From positions 682,001-746,000 of the forward strand of contig VJWN01000004.1 in NCBI GenBank assembly GCA_007644065.1: a stretch of 64,000 bases of DNA, read 5' to 3'. The translations under genes and the position numbers were made by a program. This document shows, one piece after another, positions 35,303 to 45,132 of this stretch (positions within the stretch are counted from its first letter, which is position 1; every line of letters begins with the position of its first letter). The notes beneath the pieces are model-generated. The model did no database searches and was not told the DNA's origin. It was given only the letters and a program-made list of their open reading frames with translations. This DNA is from Margaritispora aquatica. Taxonomy: Eukaryota; Ascomycota; Leotiomycetes; Helotiales; Discinellaceae.

Positions 35303-36595
35303 GACGAGTAACGAGGTTGACAGCGGAGGATTGCGTTCGTAATGACTATGCATAGCGAGGCGTTTAGGATTCTTTTTGCTTCTCGTTTGCGTGTAGATTA
35401 TAAATGATGATGCCAATAAAATTATTCTCAAGCTCGTTGTTTGGTCTTGGCAATTGTGGCTTGATGATATGCAGCTGACCAAGCTTAGTGTTGTTCAACG
35501 GATTTAAATCGTTTTGCTTCAGATTCGAGAGAAGGGAAAGAAGTGCGTGATACGAATTTTATCTGAGACTATAGTGTCCTCGGAGCTAACTTTCTTATCA
35601 AGTCAATATTCACAGCAAACCATGCAATCTGCTATTCATAATTACCAAGCTCCTTTATGTTTACGTACTTTGATATCACAATCCGGGTGATATATGCCAT
35701 TGACTTCTTGTTGCTTGTGACGACTTGTTCCAAACCTTCCAAACCTTCCAAATCTTCCAAATCTTCCAAATCTTCCAAATCTTCCAAATCTTCCAAATCT
35801 TCCAATCTCGAGACAATATTTCTCATGTCTCAGTAAAATAAACAATTCCAAATGTCTTATTGACGTTCCAAAATTTGAACATTAGAAATGTCCTTCCCTC
35901 AAAAAATTCGAATCCATAAATATCTGATATGGTCACCATTGCTCCCCATCGATTCCTCGTTGTCTTATTTTGCTGAGTAGAATACGATCTCGCTCTATCT
36001 CGGTAGGATATCTTGGTCACTGATACTACTTAAATCGATTCATGTTCATCGTAAAGAAATACTAGTCTGTATACAGCGGTGAGATTTCGAAGTTTCGGAT
36101 TCCTGCACCATGATGTTTTCTGTTTCAGGTAGAGTATATAGTGATTCCAATCTAAGGTTCGTGCGATACCCCTCGTGGTGTAGTAAGAGAGGAAGAGGGT
36201 ATTGTTAGCTTGGAACAATGGTGGTCAATCTGACTTCTTCGAACTAAGCAAAGTCTCTTAACGAGGAGATTTGGTAAATTTGCGTTGTTTGGCCCATCCG
36301 GATCCATTGGGAATTTGAATCTATGATGGCCGCTTGTTAAATGGCGCTTGTCAACAACGGAATGATTAAATTTTCGTTGACATCGTTGGGAGAACCTTAG
36401 AAATAAAAACCAGACGTTGAGGTTCAAGGTATCTTTACCCTCCCAACAAGCCACTGACAACTTGATTTGAGGTCAAGCCTGGGGTGGGAAGGGATACCAA
36501 AATCAATCCAATCAAACCCAAACGATGTATCGCGAAGATACTACGGTCCGGGCTTAGGATTGATTTCTGTATCCCTTCCCACCCCAGGCTTAGCC
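35303..36595. other. Intergenic with tandem repeat and hairpin
   Basis: Between the convergent YeeE/YedE and HET genes. It carries a 9-bp tandem repeat at 35728-35808 and most of the inverted repeat at 36461-36605. No gene is supported; the open frames through the 9-bp repeat are repeat artefacts. Confidence 0.5.
35728..35808. repeat. 9-bp minisatellite, TTCCAAATC-type unit, about 8-9 copies
   Basis: Two copies of TTCCAAACC are followed by six of TTCCAAATC and a decayed last unit. Because the unit length is a multiple of three, it opens long frames (Glu-Asp-Leu and Phe-Gly-Arg repeats) on the minus strand that are not genes. Confidence 0.9.
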
Positions 36596-36605
36596 TCATA
36601 TCAAG
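36461..36605. repeat. Inverted repeat (hairpin) overlapping the 3' end of the HET gene
   Basis: Left arm 36461-36509 and right arm 36557-36605 are reverse complements with a few mismatches and a 47-bp spacer. The core, 36475-36497 against 36569-36591, is 23 bp and perfect; a further 10 bp next to the spacer also match. The right arm includes the stop codon of the HET gene at 36596-36598 and its last two codons. It could be a foldback/MITE-like element, a local inverted duplication of the gene end, or a 3' hairpin in the transcript. Confidence 0.8.
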
Positions 36606-38518
36606 TCAAATGTGACCTCCTCCCGAAGTCCATCTTTACACTCCTGAACAATCTCGCCTTTCATGATGCCATGAACATACGCTTCCCCAACAAATTGATA
36701 CTGGTTGAGATTCCCTATGGCCGGATCCAAAGAAGGCCGAAGAACAAATGCAGTCATTCCTCCATATAGTATAACAACTTCATCGCCAGGCTCCATGCCC
36801 TTGGGACCCATCCCATAATGGCCATCTTCGGTTTTTAGGTATCTACGTCCTCGACACATGTCCACCACCGTTGGTACTATGTATTCGGCTAACACTTCGT
36901 CCGCAGTCTTGGGATCAATAAGTGTCGACTTATCGTAGAATCCAGGTGTCTGAACGAGTGCTCGTAGACCACGAGCTCTAGCAGGAAAATCTGTGTCGTA
37001 AGAGGAGGGCTCCATAATTCGACTTTGACCAGCCGTCATAATATTTGCCAGAACTTCATCGGAAGTCTCATCCTCATAGCAACCAATTCTTTCATCGCCT
37101 TTCGCATCCTCGTAGATCTGCATAACTTCTGACATTTCGGCTAATAGTGTGGGATAATCGAGGACGCCAGGAAGTAATGCTACCATAGGCCCACAGTCCG
37201 TTACTTTGCTCACCTTGATTCCTTTCAGACAAAGATGATTTCCATCTTCGTGATCCATTAGCTGGAGAGGCATAGGATAAGATGCGGCATATATATCCCT
37301 GGATGCGGCTCTGCTCATGATGAATAGACTTGCATCAACTGGCCATCTGGGGGCCCATGACGAAACATCTTTTGAAATTGGTACTCCTTGTTCGTGGTAG
37401 ACCTGACCAAGAATCAGAAGGTCTTTCCGATTCTCAATGACTTGCCTAGTCAGTGATTTGAAAACGTCATGTAACGGAATGCTATAGTCGGGAGCAATTT
37501 TGACGTCCTCAATCAAACCAAGAATACCATAGATTCTATCAACAGGAATGGTGCATTCAAATTTCGAAATGATGAGGGTTAGAGCCAGAGTATCAGCTTT
37601 ATGTCGTGTAAGTTGAATATCCGCGGCAGCGAGCATTCGAATGTACGATTGCACCATTTGCGCGCTATCCCCCTCATCAGGCCGACCTGTATAGATCGGA
37701 TCCATCATATTAGCCTCACAAAACCACAATGCTGCATCGCCAACCACATCCCAGTCACACTGAAATTCACCCAGCACAGCAACAGCGGATTTTGCCAACG
37801 CAGCTTCTTGGACGACCCAAATTCGCTCAAACCACTCTTGGTTGTATAGCTTTATGAGCGATGCCCATTGTGGATCCGAGTAAGGTGGATACCCTTCAGG
37901 CGCCTGCTTGCGATCTCGAGATGTGACTGGAAGATACTCCATCTCAGCTGTCCTCCTACGATCGGCTGAGGCGATATCAAGGATATGCAACGCATCCACA
38001 GCATTGGCTTCTTCTGCACCCAGCCAAATCAAAACCTTTGCAGCTCTGGAATAAATCGAGCCCATGAGTGTTACTTGGTGACCTTTCTCCTCAAAATCCG
38101 CCTGATCGACGCATAGAGCATCAATCCACAGTATCCTCTTGCTCCCAGCTGACATTCTTGCTTTGTGGTCATTGCGAAATGCAAATGGGTATTTGGTTTC
38201 CAACTCGTTTTTCTCAGGCTTGGAGGTGAGTAGTCTTGGCATGTATCGGCGATAAAGTGACGGTTTCAATGGTCTCAGTTGCTGAAGAGCTGAGAATAGG
38301 TTGGCCCCGACTTCCACACTAATTTCATTCACCCAAATCGTATGAGATCCAACAGGAGAGCCCCATACATAAGATACGGCCTCATAGGGAGGTGCTTTAT
38401 CGAACTCATGTATGTCGAGTGAGCATGTAATCTTGCCGTTTTTACTACCGGCGTGAAGACTGAGCAAGCGGATTGAAGTTGGAGTCGGTAGTCTTTGATA
38501 AAGATCCGGACTAACCAT
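36596..38518 (-). CDS. HET-domain (heterokaryon incompatibility) protein
   Basis: Single exon, 640 aa. Residues 46-54 (YEAVSYVWG) and the block with LWIDALCVDQ, then HQVTLMGSIYSRAAKVLIWLG (about 128-166), are the diagnostic HET motifs; FERIWVVQEAALA (about 233-245) is the usual third motif. The HET domain has a TIR-like fold and triggers cell death in vegetative incompatibility. The C-terminal half (MTAFVLRP, YQFVGEAYVHGIMKGE) ends with the beta-rich element often seen at the end of long HET proteins (FVLR..Y.FVGEAYVHGIM). Intact frame and normal length suggest a functional gene. It is flanked by a 3' inverted repeat and by a near-identical 15-bp word on both sides. Partner and allelic specificity cannot be read from the sequence. 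Confidence 0.92.
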   Translation of the reverse strand: MVSPDLYQRLPTPTSIRLLSLHAGSKNGKITCSLDIHEFDKAPPYEAVSYVWGSPVGSHTIWVNEISVEVGANLFSALQQLRPLKPSLYRRYMPRLLTSKPEKNELETKYPFAFRNDHKARMSAGSKRILWIDALCVDQADFEEKGHQVTLMGSIYSRAAKVLIWLGAEEANAVDALHILDIASADRRRTAEMEYLPVTSRDRKQAPEGYPPYSDPQWASLIKLYNQEWFERIWVVQEAALAKSAVAVLGEFQCDWDVVGDAALWFCEANMMDPIYTGRPDEGDSAQMVQSYIRMLAAADIQLTRHKADTLALTLIISKFECTIPVDRIYGILGLIEDVKIAPDYSIPLHDVFKSLTRQVIENRKDLLILGQVYHEQGVPISKDVSSWAPRWPVDASLFIMSRAASRDIYAASYPMPLQLMDHEDGNHLCLKGIKVSKVTDCGPMVALLPGVLDYPTLLAEMSEVMQIYEDAKGDERIGCYEDETSDEVLANIMTAGQSRIMEPSSYDTDFPARARGLRALVQTPGFYDKSTLIDPKTADEVLAEYIVPTVVDMCRGRRYLKTEDGHYGMGPKGMEPGDEVVILYGGMTAFVLRPSLDPAIGNLNQYQFVGEAYVHGIMKGEIVQECKDGLREEVTFDLI

Positions 38519-38953
38519 GGTGGGACGGATGAATTTCTGTTGAAAATGTTAGCCATTAACGACAAAAAAGTCAGCATGAGATATATAAGGTGTAATTAAG
38601 AATCGCCTGAGGCCCCCCACCTATTGGCCTAAATTGGTGCACGTCAGCAATGCCCCAGGCTAAGCCTACTTGGATGCCTGCAAGGCTCTCTGGATGCTGG
38701 GCAGTTTTTGGAGCACGAGATTTAGTGCAACTTCACAACGCAGGCTTTTTGGGGGTAGGTATCAATGCTTTCGTGTACTATAACTACCTCTGAATATTGT
38801 TTGTGGGAGATCAGAGTTGGGAGGAAAAAAAGAAACCTGGCAATATGCCAATCTACAAAAGAGTAGTAATGGCTGTATCGTAAAAAGATATACACCAAAG
38901 CATTTGCTCTATGCCGTGTCCTGTTCTTGTTCGAGAACCAAACAACAGATATA
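38519..38953. other. Short intergenic between HET start and VOC gene end
   Basis: HET promoter plus 3' flank of the VOC gene. It contains CCCCAGGCTAAGCCT at 38653-38667, which differs by one base from a word in the hairpin at the other end of the HET gene. No gene is seen. Confidence 0.5.
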
Positions 38954-40017
38954 TCATAAATAGCTTTTGGGCTGCCACATACGTTCAGCCAATGTAAATC
39001 TCCATTTAAAGCCCAACATTTGAATGCAGTTTCCATCCAGCGTGAGGCCCTCGTTCTCTGCTCTACGTAGAATAGCATCGACATTGTTTCCTCCGTCGAC
39101 CCTGATCTCCACTTCAGCGAGGCCTTCGTTCTTCCCATGTTCTCCAGGTATGAAGCGTATTCGTGCATTTGTCAGTTCTAGTTCGCTGTTATCGTCGTCG
39201 AATGCAACTCCAAATGCCATGCTCCATTGCTGCAATGCAGCATCAATATTAGTATCCCCAGGGGCAAGCCGTAGAGTGGCAGAGATTATTCGTAGATGGG
39301 CATTACGTTTCATAGCCGCTGAATAGGCAGCATATGACTCTGGAGGCCCGGCTGCATGCCAGTGAGAGAACTGCTCGTGCACCGGATCTGGATGGGCTTC
39401 AGAAACGTGGTGCGAATCGAGCTCTGGAATCATTCCGCCTTCTCAAGCCATCAGCTTTGTTGTATTAATAAGTCGAGAACCCAGCTTGCCCTTGATGCCC
39501 TTTGGATGGTATTGTATACACACACTGTCTTTTGACTCGTGTGCAAAAATCACCTTCGCCAGCTTGTTCATTTCAATGTATCTGCGGCGTGCTTGTGCAT
39601 CTATAGTCTGCATGATGATCATATATCCTCCATCGCCACGTCTGGAGAGATGCCTGGAGGCTGGTGTATCGGATTTGAACGGCGAGACAACCTTCGTGGG
39701 GTCAAACAGACATATCGTCAATAGAAGTAAGAATTTACCTCAATGAAGTCTCCTCCAAAAGGAACTGTGACTGATATTAGTGCTTGCCAAATAGATAGCA
39801 CCTAACATACCTAGGATGTTCCTGAGGCCCCATTGTGCGACAGCAGGATCCTCGAATATGACTTCTGCGCCAATGACCGTTGTCTATTCTCTCAGCTACC
39901 TTAGTAGATAATACCTACATACAATTGGCATACCAAAATATGGGTAGCTTTGTCTATATCCTCGGCCACGAGGGCGATTTGTCGCAAACGTGTTGGCGAT
40001 AATTTTGAGTTCATCAT
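38954..40017 (-). CDS. Glyoxalase-like (VOC superfamily) protein
   Basis: Five exons (39934-40017, 39811-39883, 39739-39764, 39490-39691, 38954-39438) encode 289 aa. Joined, residues 11-70 read as a VOC half: TRLRQIALVAEDIDKA, VIGAEVIFEDPAVAQWGLRN, then VPFGGDFIEVVSPF. The second half includes GGMIPELDSHHVSEAHPDP, ATLRLAPGD and IRFIPGEHGKNEGLAEVEIRV. The start is Met-Met at 40017. Exon 3 is only 26 nt. The last intron (39439-39489, 51 bp) starts with GC, not GT (GCAAGC...GAGAAG); using it joins HPKGIK to GGMIPELDSH without a stop, while no GT donor does. VOC proteins bind a metal and include glyoxalases, dioxygenases and resistance proteins. The exact reaction is unknown. Confidence 0.85.
39439..39489 (-). 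other. Non-canonical GC-AG intron
   Basis: The donor G|GCAAGC follows the usual consensus for GC-type introns; the acceptor is GAGAAG. It lies between the coding words for HPKGIK and GGMIPE. Unspliced, the frame meets a TGA before the last exon. Confidence 0.7.
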
Positions 40018-40364
40018 GATTGATATACACTCTATATTCTGTCTCGATAGATGGTATGCTGAAAGCAGTCATCCGTGAGGCTCCCGGGAAACCATTGAGG
40101 CAATGGTCTAGATCCTTGTCTGGGTTGAGTGGTGTTGATCACTCATCTGGATATTTCCTCCACCTCGGCTCAATTTCCCCACACTAGGCCACTGCCGAGT
40201 ATCCTTGTTGTCTGACATCCAAAAGAAGACATGTCGTTCAGCATCATCTCAAGTGAGATTTATTTCATAATGCTCTAGCTTCAACTGATTTATTATCCTA
40301 TTCCCTTAAACTCGCTGTTAATCTCATCTATACGGAATCCTATAGTAGCACCATCTAACTAAAG
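40018..40364. other. Divergent promoter region of VOC and isomerase genes
   Basis: A 347-bp spacer between two divergently transcribed genes, so both promoters must lie here. No clear TATA box or known regulator site is seen. Confidence 0.5.
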
Positions 40365-41353
40365 ATGTCTTCCAACAAGTTCAACGACATCATTCTTGAT
40401 ATCTCAGGGCAGATTGGTACTATCAAAGTAGATACATCCAGCATTATCTTTTAGTGCTTTGCTAAGCAATCCTCAAGCTCAATCGTTCATCAAGTCTCAA
40501 TGCATTTGGCGGCAATCTCATGCCAGAGCTCATTGCTGCCATCCGCGTTCTAAACGAGCATCCAGACACAGTATTCACAGTCTTGACTGGCGAAGGTCGT
40601 TTCTTCTCGGCAGGAGCGGATGTCCGAAGCACTGGTCTTGATGTGTCGGCAGATTATGCAAACTTAGCAGAAAAGAAGATCTCATACTTGACACGCTTTG
40701 CTCCTGGTAAAGTTAATCTCTACCTATTAACTTTCCAACGCTTACGAGCAAATATAGCTCTTGAAATGATGAGATCAATAATTGATCATAAGAAAGTCTT
40801 CATTCTGGCACTCAATGGTCCTGCTGTCGGCGGTGGTGCTGCATGGTTCACAGGACTCGCAGATATTGTCCTCGCTTCAAAGTCATGCTACCTTCAGATC
40901 CCCTTCTCGGCACTTGGTCTAGTACCAGAAAATGGCTCAGCAATAAACTTCGCTCAAAGCATGGGAGTCCATCGAGCTAACGAATTCTTCATGTTTGGTC
41001 GCAAACTCACAGCGGAAGAGCTGGAAAACTGGGGCATGGTGAACCAAATCTTCCCCACTGAAGGATTCCATGGACATGTCAAGAAGTACTTGGAAGGGCA
41101 ACTAAGTGTCAACGATGGAAAATCAATGATGGAGATGAAAAGACTACAGAATGCACCTTTGAGAGATGGAAGGCTGGTGGCTGTGGTCAATGCCTTGGAT
41201 GCACTGGCGGAAAGGTTTGTGGATGACGCGCCGATGAAGAGATTCGCTATAAAGAAGAAGGAATTGGAAGGTACTGCTATGTTTCACTTCTTGATTTAGA
41301 CTCCGCGCTAACATTTGATAGCTAAATCGAAAAGTCGCGCGTCAAAGATGTAG
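40365..41353 (+). CDS. Peroxisomal enoyl-CoA isomerase/hydratase (ECI1/DCI-like) with PTS1
   Basis: Three exons (40365-40427, 40478-41270, 41322-41353) encode 295 aa of the crotonase fold. After the 21-residue start, exon 2 gives LNAFGGNLMPELIAAI, FTVLTGEGRFFSAGADV (oxyanion loop), LALNGPAVGGGAAWFTGLADIVLAS and FSALGLVPENGSAINF. The last piece has a Glu in the position used by delta3,delta2-enoyl-CoA isomerases (yeast Eci1 type). These enzymes shift the double bond so unsaturated fatty acids can enter beta-oxidation. The third exon is only 32 nt: it replaces a dead-end frame (stop at 41297) with AKSKSRASKM. The terminal SKM fits the type-1 peroxisomal targeting signal. Isomerase is preferred over hydratase because of the Glu context, but the family is hard to split by eye. 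Confidence 0.88.
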
Positions 41354-41792
41354 ATTAAATAGACGCTGCATGTACAATCATGAAGTTTGATTGTTGTGCT
41401 ATTTGGATATGTGCCTTGAGACAGATCACATTCCTTAATGTACATATATATCTAGTCTTTATTGACCAGGGTTGCCTTTCTTAAATTGCCGAAATTCAAG
41501 AAGATGAGTATTGCCCGAGCGATTGAGACTGACTTAAAAGTATTTGTCTGTGACCTTTAGATTCATGAACTTGAAGACTGGGAAGGCTGGTTTGTCCTTT
41601 CCATTGCCGTCCTGCGCTAGACATCTAGCTAGAGGAAAGCCCAACCAAACGCTTTTGTCGGATCATCATCGCCCGCGATAGAATTGCTTCCATCACCTCA
41701 TTCAAATGCAAATCCAATGCGATACTGGCCTCAAATTCGATCATTTCTACGCAGGCGCCTCTCCGCATGACGGTATTCATGCTGGGCGAATT
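41354..41792. other. Convergent intergenic region
   Basis: 3' flanks of the isomerase gene (plus) and of the damaged 2EXR gene (minus). No further gene or repeat is seen. Confidence 0.45.
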
Positions 41793-42415
41793 TTACAGCA
41801 CTACCTCTTCGGGCACCCATCCTGGTACTTGAATCTTATCAAGCAATTCCATTGCAACGTGATGAATCGTGTCTACATGAGGTCCACAGTGATTGATGCT
41901 GCTTGCGACGCGGTCTTCACCTAAGTTGGCACACTCCCACCAAAAAGTTCCGTAAAACGTCGAACGATAAAGGTGGAACCCGTCTATATATGGGTTGAGA
42001 TAAATTCTACGCTTAGGTGTTGCTGGTTCGTTGTTGGCGTCAAGAGCTTTAAACCCAAGTTTGTAGTGCATCAATCCTTCCTCTCCTGATTCATGGGATG
42101 TGTACAATATGGCAGGTGATGCAGCAGTCGATTTGTGTTGAACAAAGTGGTGAATGAGAGAGCCGTGTTGGTCACCACATCCTAGTGTTATGTAAGTTCA
42201 AGTTCACAACCTTGTCTAATAATCTGAAAGGCCCCCTCTCCCTCTGATTAATCTCACGAGCTGTGAATTATACCTACAATTCCTCGGGGCGCAAAGCAAG
42301 CTTCTTTCCAGATCTTGAGCCTAATCTCCGTGGGAAGCCTCTTGAAGCAGGTGAGCTTCCATTTTTTGGCTGAGACCCATTCGTTGAAGTGCGGTTTGCT
42401 GCAAGACCATTGCCC
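41793..42415 (-). pseudogene. 2EXR-family gene, 5' end missing or damaged
   Basis: Two exons are readable: about 42274-42415 and 41793-42181. The first has the 2EXR opening motif (CFKRLPTEIRLKIWKEA, then CFAPRGIV). A GT-AG intron (42182-42273) joins it in phase to SPAILYTSHESGEEGLMHYKLGF and the segment RIYLNPYIDGFHL, the second 2EXR block. Upstream, the frame is closed by TAA at 42416-42418 and no ATG lies between that stop and the motif. Either a further 5' exon exists (an acceptor TTGCAG lies near 42400 but no convincing donor) or the gene is broken. The C-terminal part is shorter than in the neighbouring full-length paralog at 42496-43415. Same strand and head-to-tail order suggest tandem duplication. 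Function of the family is unknown. Confidence 0.5.
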
Positions 42416-42495
42416 TTATTGACGATCACAGCCACTTTCATTCTTTGCTGCTCCATAGCGAAGCCCGAATCGTTTCTGGATTTCTGTGTAGCAGA

Positions 42496-43415
42496 TCAAG
42501 TTTTGTGTGGCTCTTGTCTCTTGGGTCTGTTCTTACTAATCTCTCCAGGAATGATCAAGATATCCATAAACTTGAACAGTGGCCACTTCGGAGTCTCTGT
42601 CGAGCTGATGATATCTTGGATGCCCCGCTCTAACCGCCAAGCAGTAGGAATATCACCACCATTTTGAAGGTTGTTAATTTCCTCCACCGTATCGTTGAAT
42701 TTGGCCGGCCAATTTTCCCAGTGGGTATCCATGCCACAGCTTTCCATGTTCTGTAATGTCTGTAATTCCAACTTATCCCCTTGGTACATCTTCCAAACAT
42801 TTCTTCTAGTAATCGTCACTTCCTCCACCTTGTGGCTAGGCAAAGCAAAAAACATTGCACTCCACCGTACCGCAGCATCTCTTTTGATTTCGCGCGTGCA
42901 GTATGCAATACGTCTCAAACCCAGTTCCCGAATGACGTTCTTGGCATGTTGGCTGCGAACAGAGTCTACACAACGACGTAAACCTCGGTAGGAGTGGACA
43001 CTGATGAAGTCTGAAAAGTGAATTCGATCTGCTTCGGGGTTGACGTAGATCCTGGCAGGAGATGGAAAATTCGACTCCTGGCGCTTCAGCTCGAATCCGA
43101 GTTGGTAGTACTTCAAGCCTTCCTTCCTAGCCTCCTTAGAAGCGTGAAGAACCGCAGGAGGTGGGCGTGTTGTGGCGAATCGATATTGATAGTAGATGGG
43201 TTCCCAGTCTAAGACGACACGGTTGGGGTCTTTAGGAGGTATGACTTCGCTTTTGATACGGATATCCTAAGCTCAGTTAGAAAGATGCAAACGATGAGGT
43301 ATCTGTGAGCGTAGGTACGTACGACATTGCGAATTTCGTGACTTGCAAACACCAACACCTTAAGCCTGAGCTCCATGGGTAGCTTGTGAAAGCAGTTAAA
43401 TTCTTGCGCCATCAT
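42496..43415 (-). CDS. 2EXR domain protein
   Basis: Two exons (43323-43415 and 42496-43266) encode 287 aa; the 56-bp intron is phase 0. FHKLPMELRLKVLVFASHEIRNVDIRI is the N-terminal 2EXR block, a fungal-specific, F-box-like start. WEPIYYQYRFATTRPPPAVLHASKEARKEGLKYYQLGFEL, a conserved second block, follows, then RIYVNPEADRIHFSDF. Proteins with this layout are numerous in Pezizomycotina, about 250-400 aa, and have no known role. The remaining part is helical and charged (KWPLFKFMDILIIPGEISKN, with a basic end). No signal or membrane segment is seen. The damaged paralog lies 80 bp downstream on the same strand. Confidence 0.85.
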
Positions 43416-43871
43416 GAGTCTCTTGCTATTGATTTATTGCGAGATGTGAGAGGATGCTGGATGGTTATTGTGGGGATTGAAAGTTGAAGTTGGCAACTTT
43501 TCGTGTCACGACAATTCGAAGACGTCTGCAGGAAGGCTAATATTGATTTCGCCAAATATTGTCAGTTAGGTGGCAACTCAGCCTTTGGGTCACGAGACGA
43601 ACTAAATTCTGCCAAAATCAAAAGGTCATTTGTACTTTTCAGTAACACATTGCTAACCAAGAAGGTCTGGGACAGTGCGAATAGAAAATTATGAACTCCA
43701 CAAAAGTGAATCTTTGGGTCTTTCCAGAAGTTGTCGATCAATGTTAGAACTTGCTGACATCAACGCCCATTCATAATCAGGTATTCGTTTAAATCTATAG
43801 TGTGGTGTAGTGGTCAAACGATCTGTTTGATGGTGGTTCGTATACAAGCTTCTGCAATACACTCATGTGTA
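43416..43871. other. Intergenic with a tRNA-like fragment
   Basis: Promoter side of the 2EXR gene and 3' flank of the SDR gene. At 43797-43845 the sequence has A-box-like TGTAGTGGTCAAACG and B-box-like GGTTCGTAT words at near tRNA spacing, but I cannot fold a cloverleaf. No gene is called. Confidence 0.4.
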
Positions 43872-44803
43872 TCAAGCATCCACATCAGTACTCCTCCAAA
43901 TGTTTTCCGTTCCATCCAGATTTGCTTTCAGATTTGCCATTTTTGCTTCCCATCTGGCAGCACCGTCTTTCCCCAAAGGCAGCCTTAAGAACTCTTCCAT
44001 CTCAGCCGCCATCCCTTTCTTCATCACTACATCGAAAATAGCTCGCACGCCCTTCTCAACGTCCCCTGGCGCTTTTCCAGTCTTCATTTTATTCATATAA
44101 TCCACCATCTGTCCGACAATGGTACCTCCATACTCAATCGGGAGTTCCATTTTTGGCTGGGTCACGGCCGAAGCGAAGTTCGACTGAAACCATCCAGGTG
44201 ACACAATTAAGATGCGGATATTGAAAGAAGCGACTTCTGCAGCAAGAGCCTCCGATGCAGCTTCCAAGGCAAACTTAGAGGCAGAATACATAGAGCGTGT
44301 TGGTCGCGCTTCTATACCAGCCGTCGAGGAGAACTGGATGATGGTTCCTGATCTTCGGGCTCGCATAGCTGGGAGGACAAGCCTTGTAAGAGACATGGGA
44401 CCAAAGAAATTGGTCTCCATTTGAGCACGACATTCAGCATCGCTTTGACGATCAGCTTCTTTACTCTCTTGATATCGAAGGGATGAAGTGTCGAAAGAAC
44501 TTACCTGAAAGTCTCAAATGCACCAAGTAAAGCATAAGCAGCACAATTGACTAGCACATCAATCCACCCATAAATAGCAATAGCCTTCTCAACGGCCACT
44601 CCGAGATCTGCTTCTGGCGCTGCGACATCAAGAGTATGCCATACTCCTCCTAAAGCCTCAATTTCGGACACCAACCCAGGGGTCTTGGAAGGTGTGCGGG
44701 ATGTTGCTATAACCCGATGACCAGATTTGAGAGCATGTCGAGCCAGACTGAATCCAAAGCCTGACGAGCAACCTGTAATGAACCAAATTCTTGATTCTGG
44801 CAT
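43872..44803 (-). CDS. Short-chain dehydrogenase/reductase (classical SDR)
   Basis: Two exons (44505-44803 and 43872-44442) encode 289 aa. WFITGCSSGFGFSLARHALKSG has the NAD(P)-binding TGxxxGxG motif at residues 9-16. An Arg after strand 2 (ATSRTPSK) points to NADP preference. LDVAAP, VLVNCAAYALLGAFE, and the active-site Ser in IIQFSSTAG with Tyr152-x-x-x-Lys156 (MYSASKFA) complete the classical set. VSPGWFQSNFA follows. The 62-bp intron falls between FETFR and SDAECRAQMETNFFG. Size and motifs match fungal SDRs annotated as retinol-dehydrogenase-like or AYR1-like, but the substrate is unknown. The Zn2Cys6 regulator upstream reads in the same direction with 330 bp between, so the two might be functionally linked. 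Confidence 0.93.
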
Positions 44804-45132
44804 TGCAAGTGTGTGATCAGTCGTTCGTGAATTGATGTTTGATTGAGGAAGTAGAGTAGTTATAAGAGTGAACAGGCGGAACGATATGGTATGTGCAAGA
44901 CGGCCATAGATGAACCCTAGACAGTAAAATCTACTTGGCCTTGAATGAAATGGAGTTGTTGAGATAGCTCTCTCCTGTTCTTGCGATGAGCACCTTTATA
45001 TATCATGTGTCGAAGGGATTATCGGGAATAATTCACTAACTCCGGAAAGTTGAGATTGAGCGATTAATGTCAACTTACATCAATTACTTCGACATCCTTG
45101 AGGAAAGCACTTAAGCAAGTGATCAAATTGTG
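44804..45132. other. SDR promoter region
   Basis: The 329-bp spacer between the SDR and the Zn2Cys6 regulator. It has a TATA-like ATATATAAA on the minus strand at 44995-45003, about 190 nt upstream of the SDR start. Confidence 0.45.

Noticed and set aside
35632..35851. Two overlapping minus-strand ORFs with Glu-Asp-Leu and Phe-Gly-Arg repeats
   Set aside because: Both are by-products of the 9-bp tandem repeat.
16148..38518. Caspase-like and HET genes as one cell-death system
   Set aside because: They are 18 kb apart with unrelated genes between, and no shared promoter or domain link is visible.
43797..43845. tRNA-like sequence with A-box and B-box words
   Set aside because: No acceptor stem or anticodon arm can be paired; probably chance or an old tRNA fragment.
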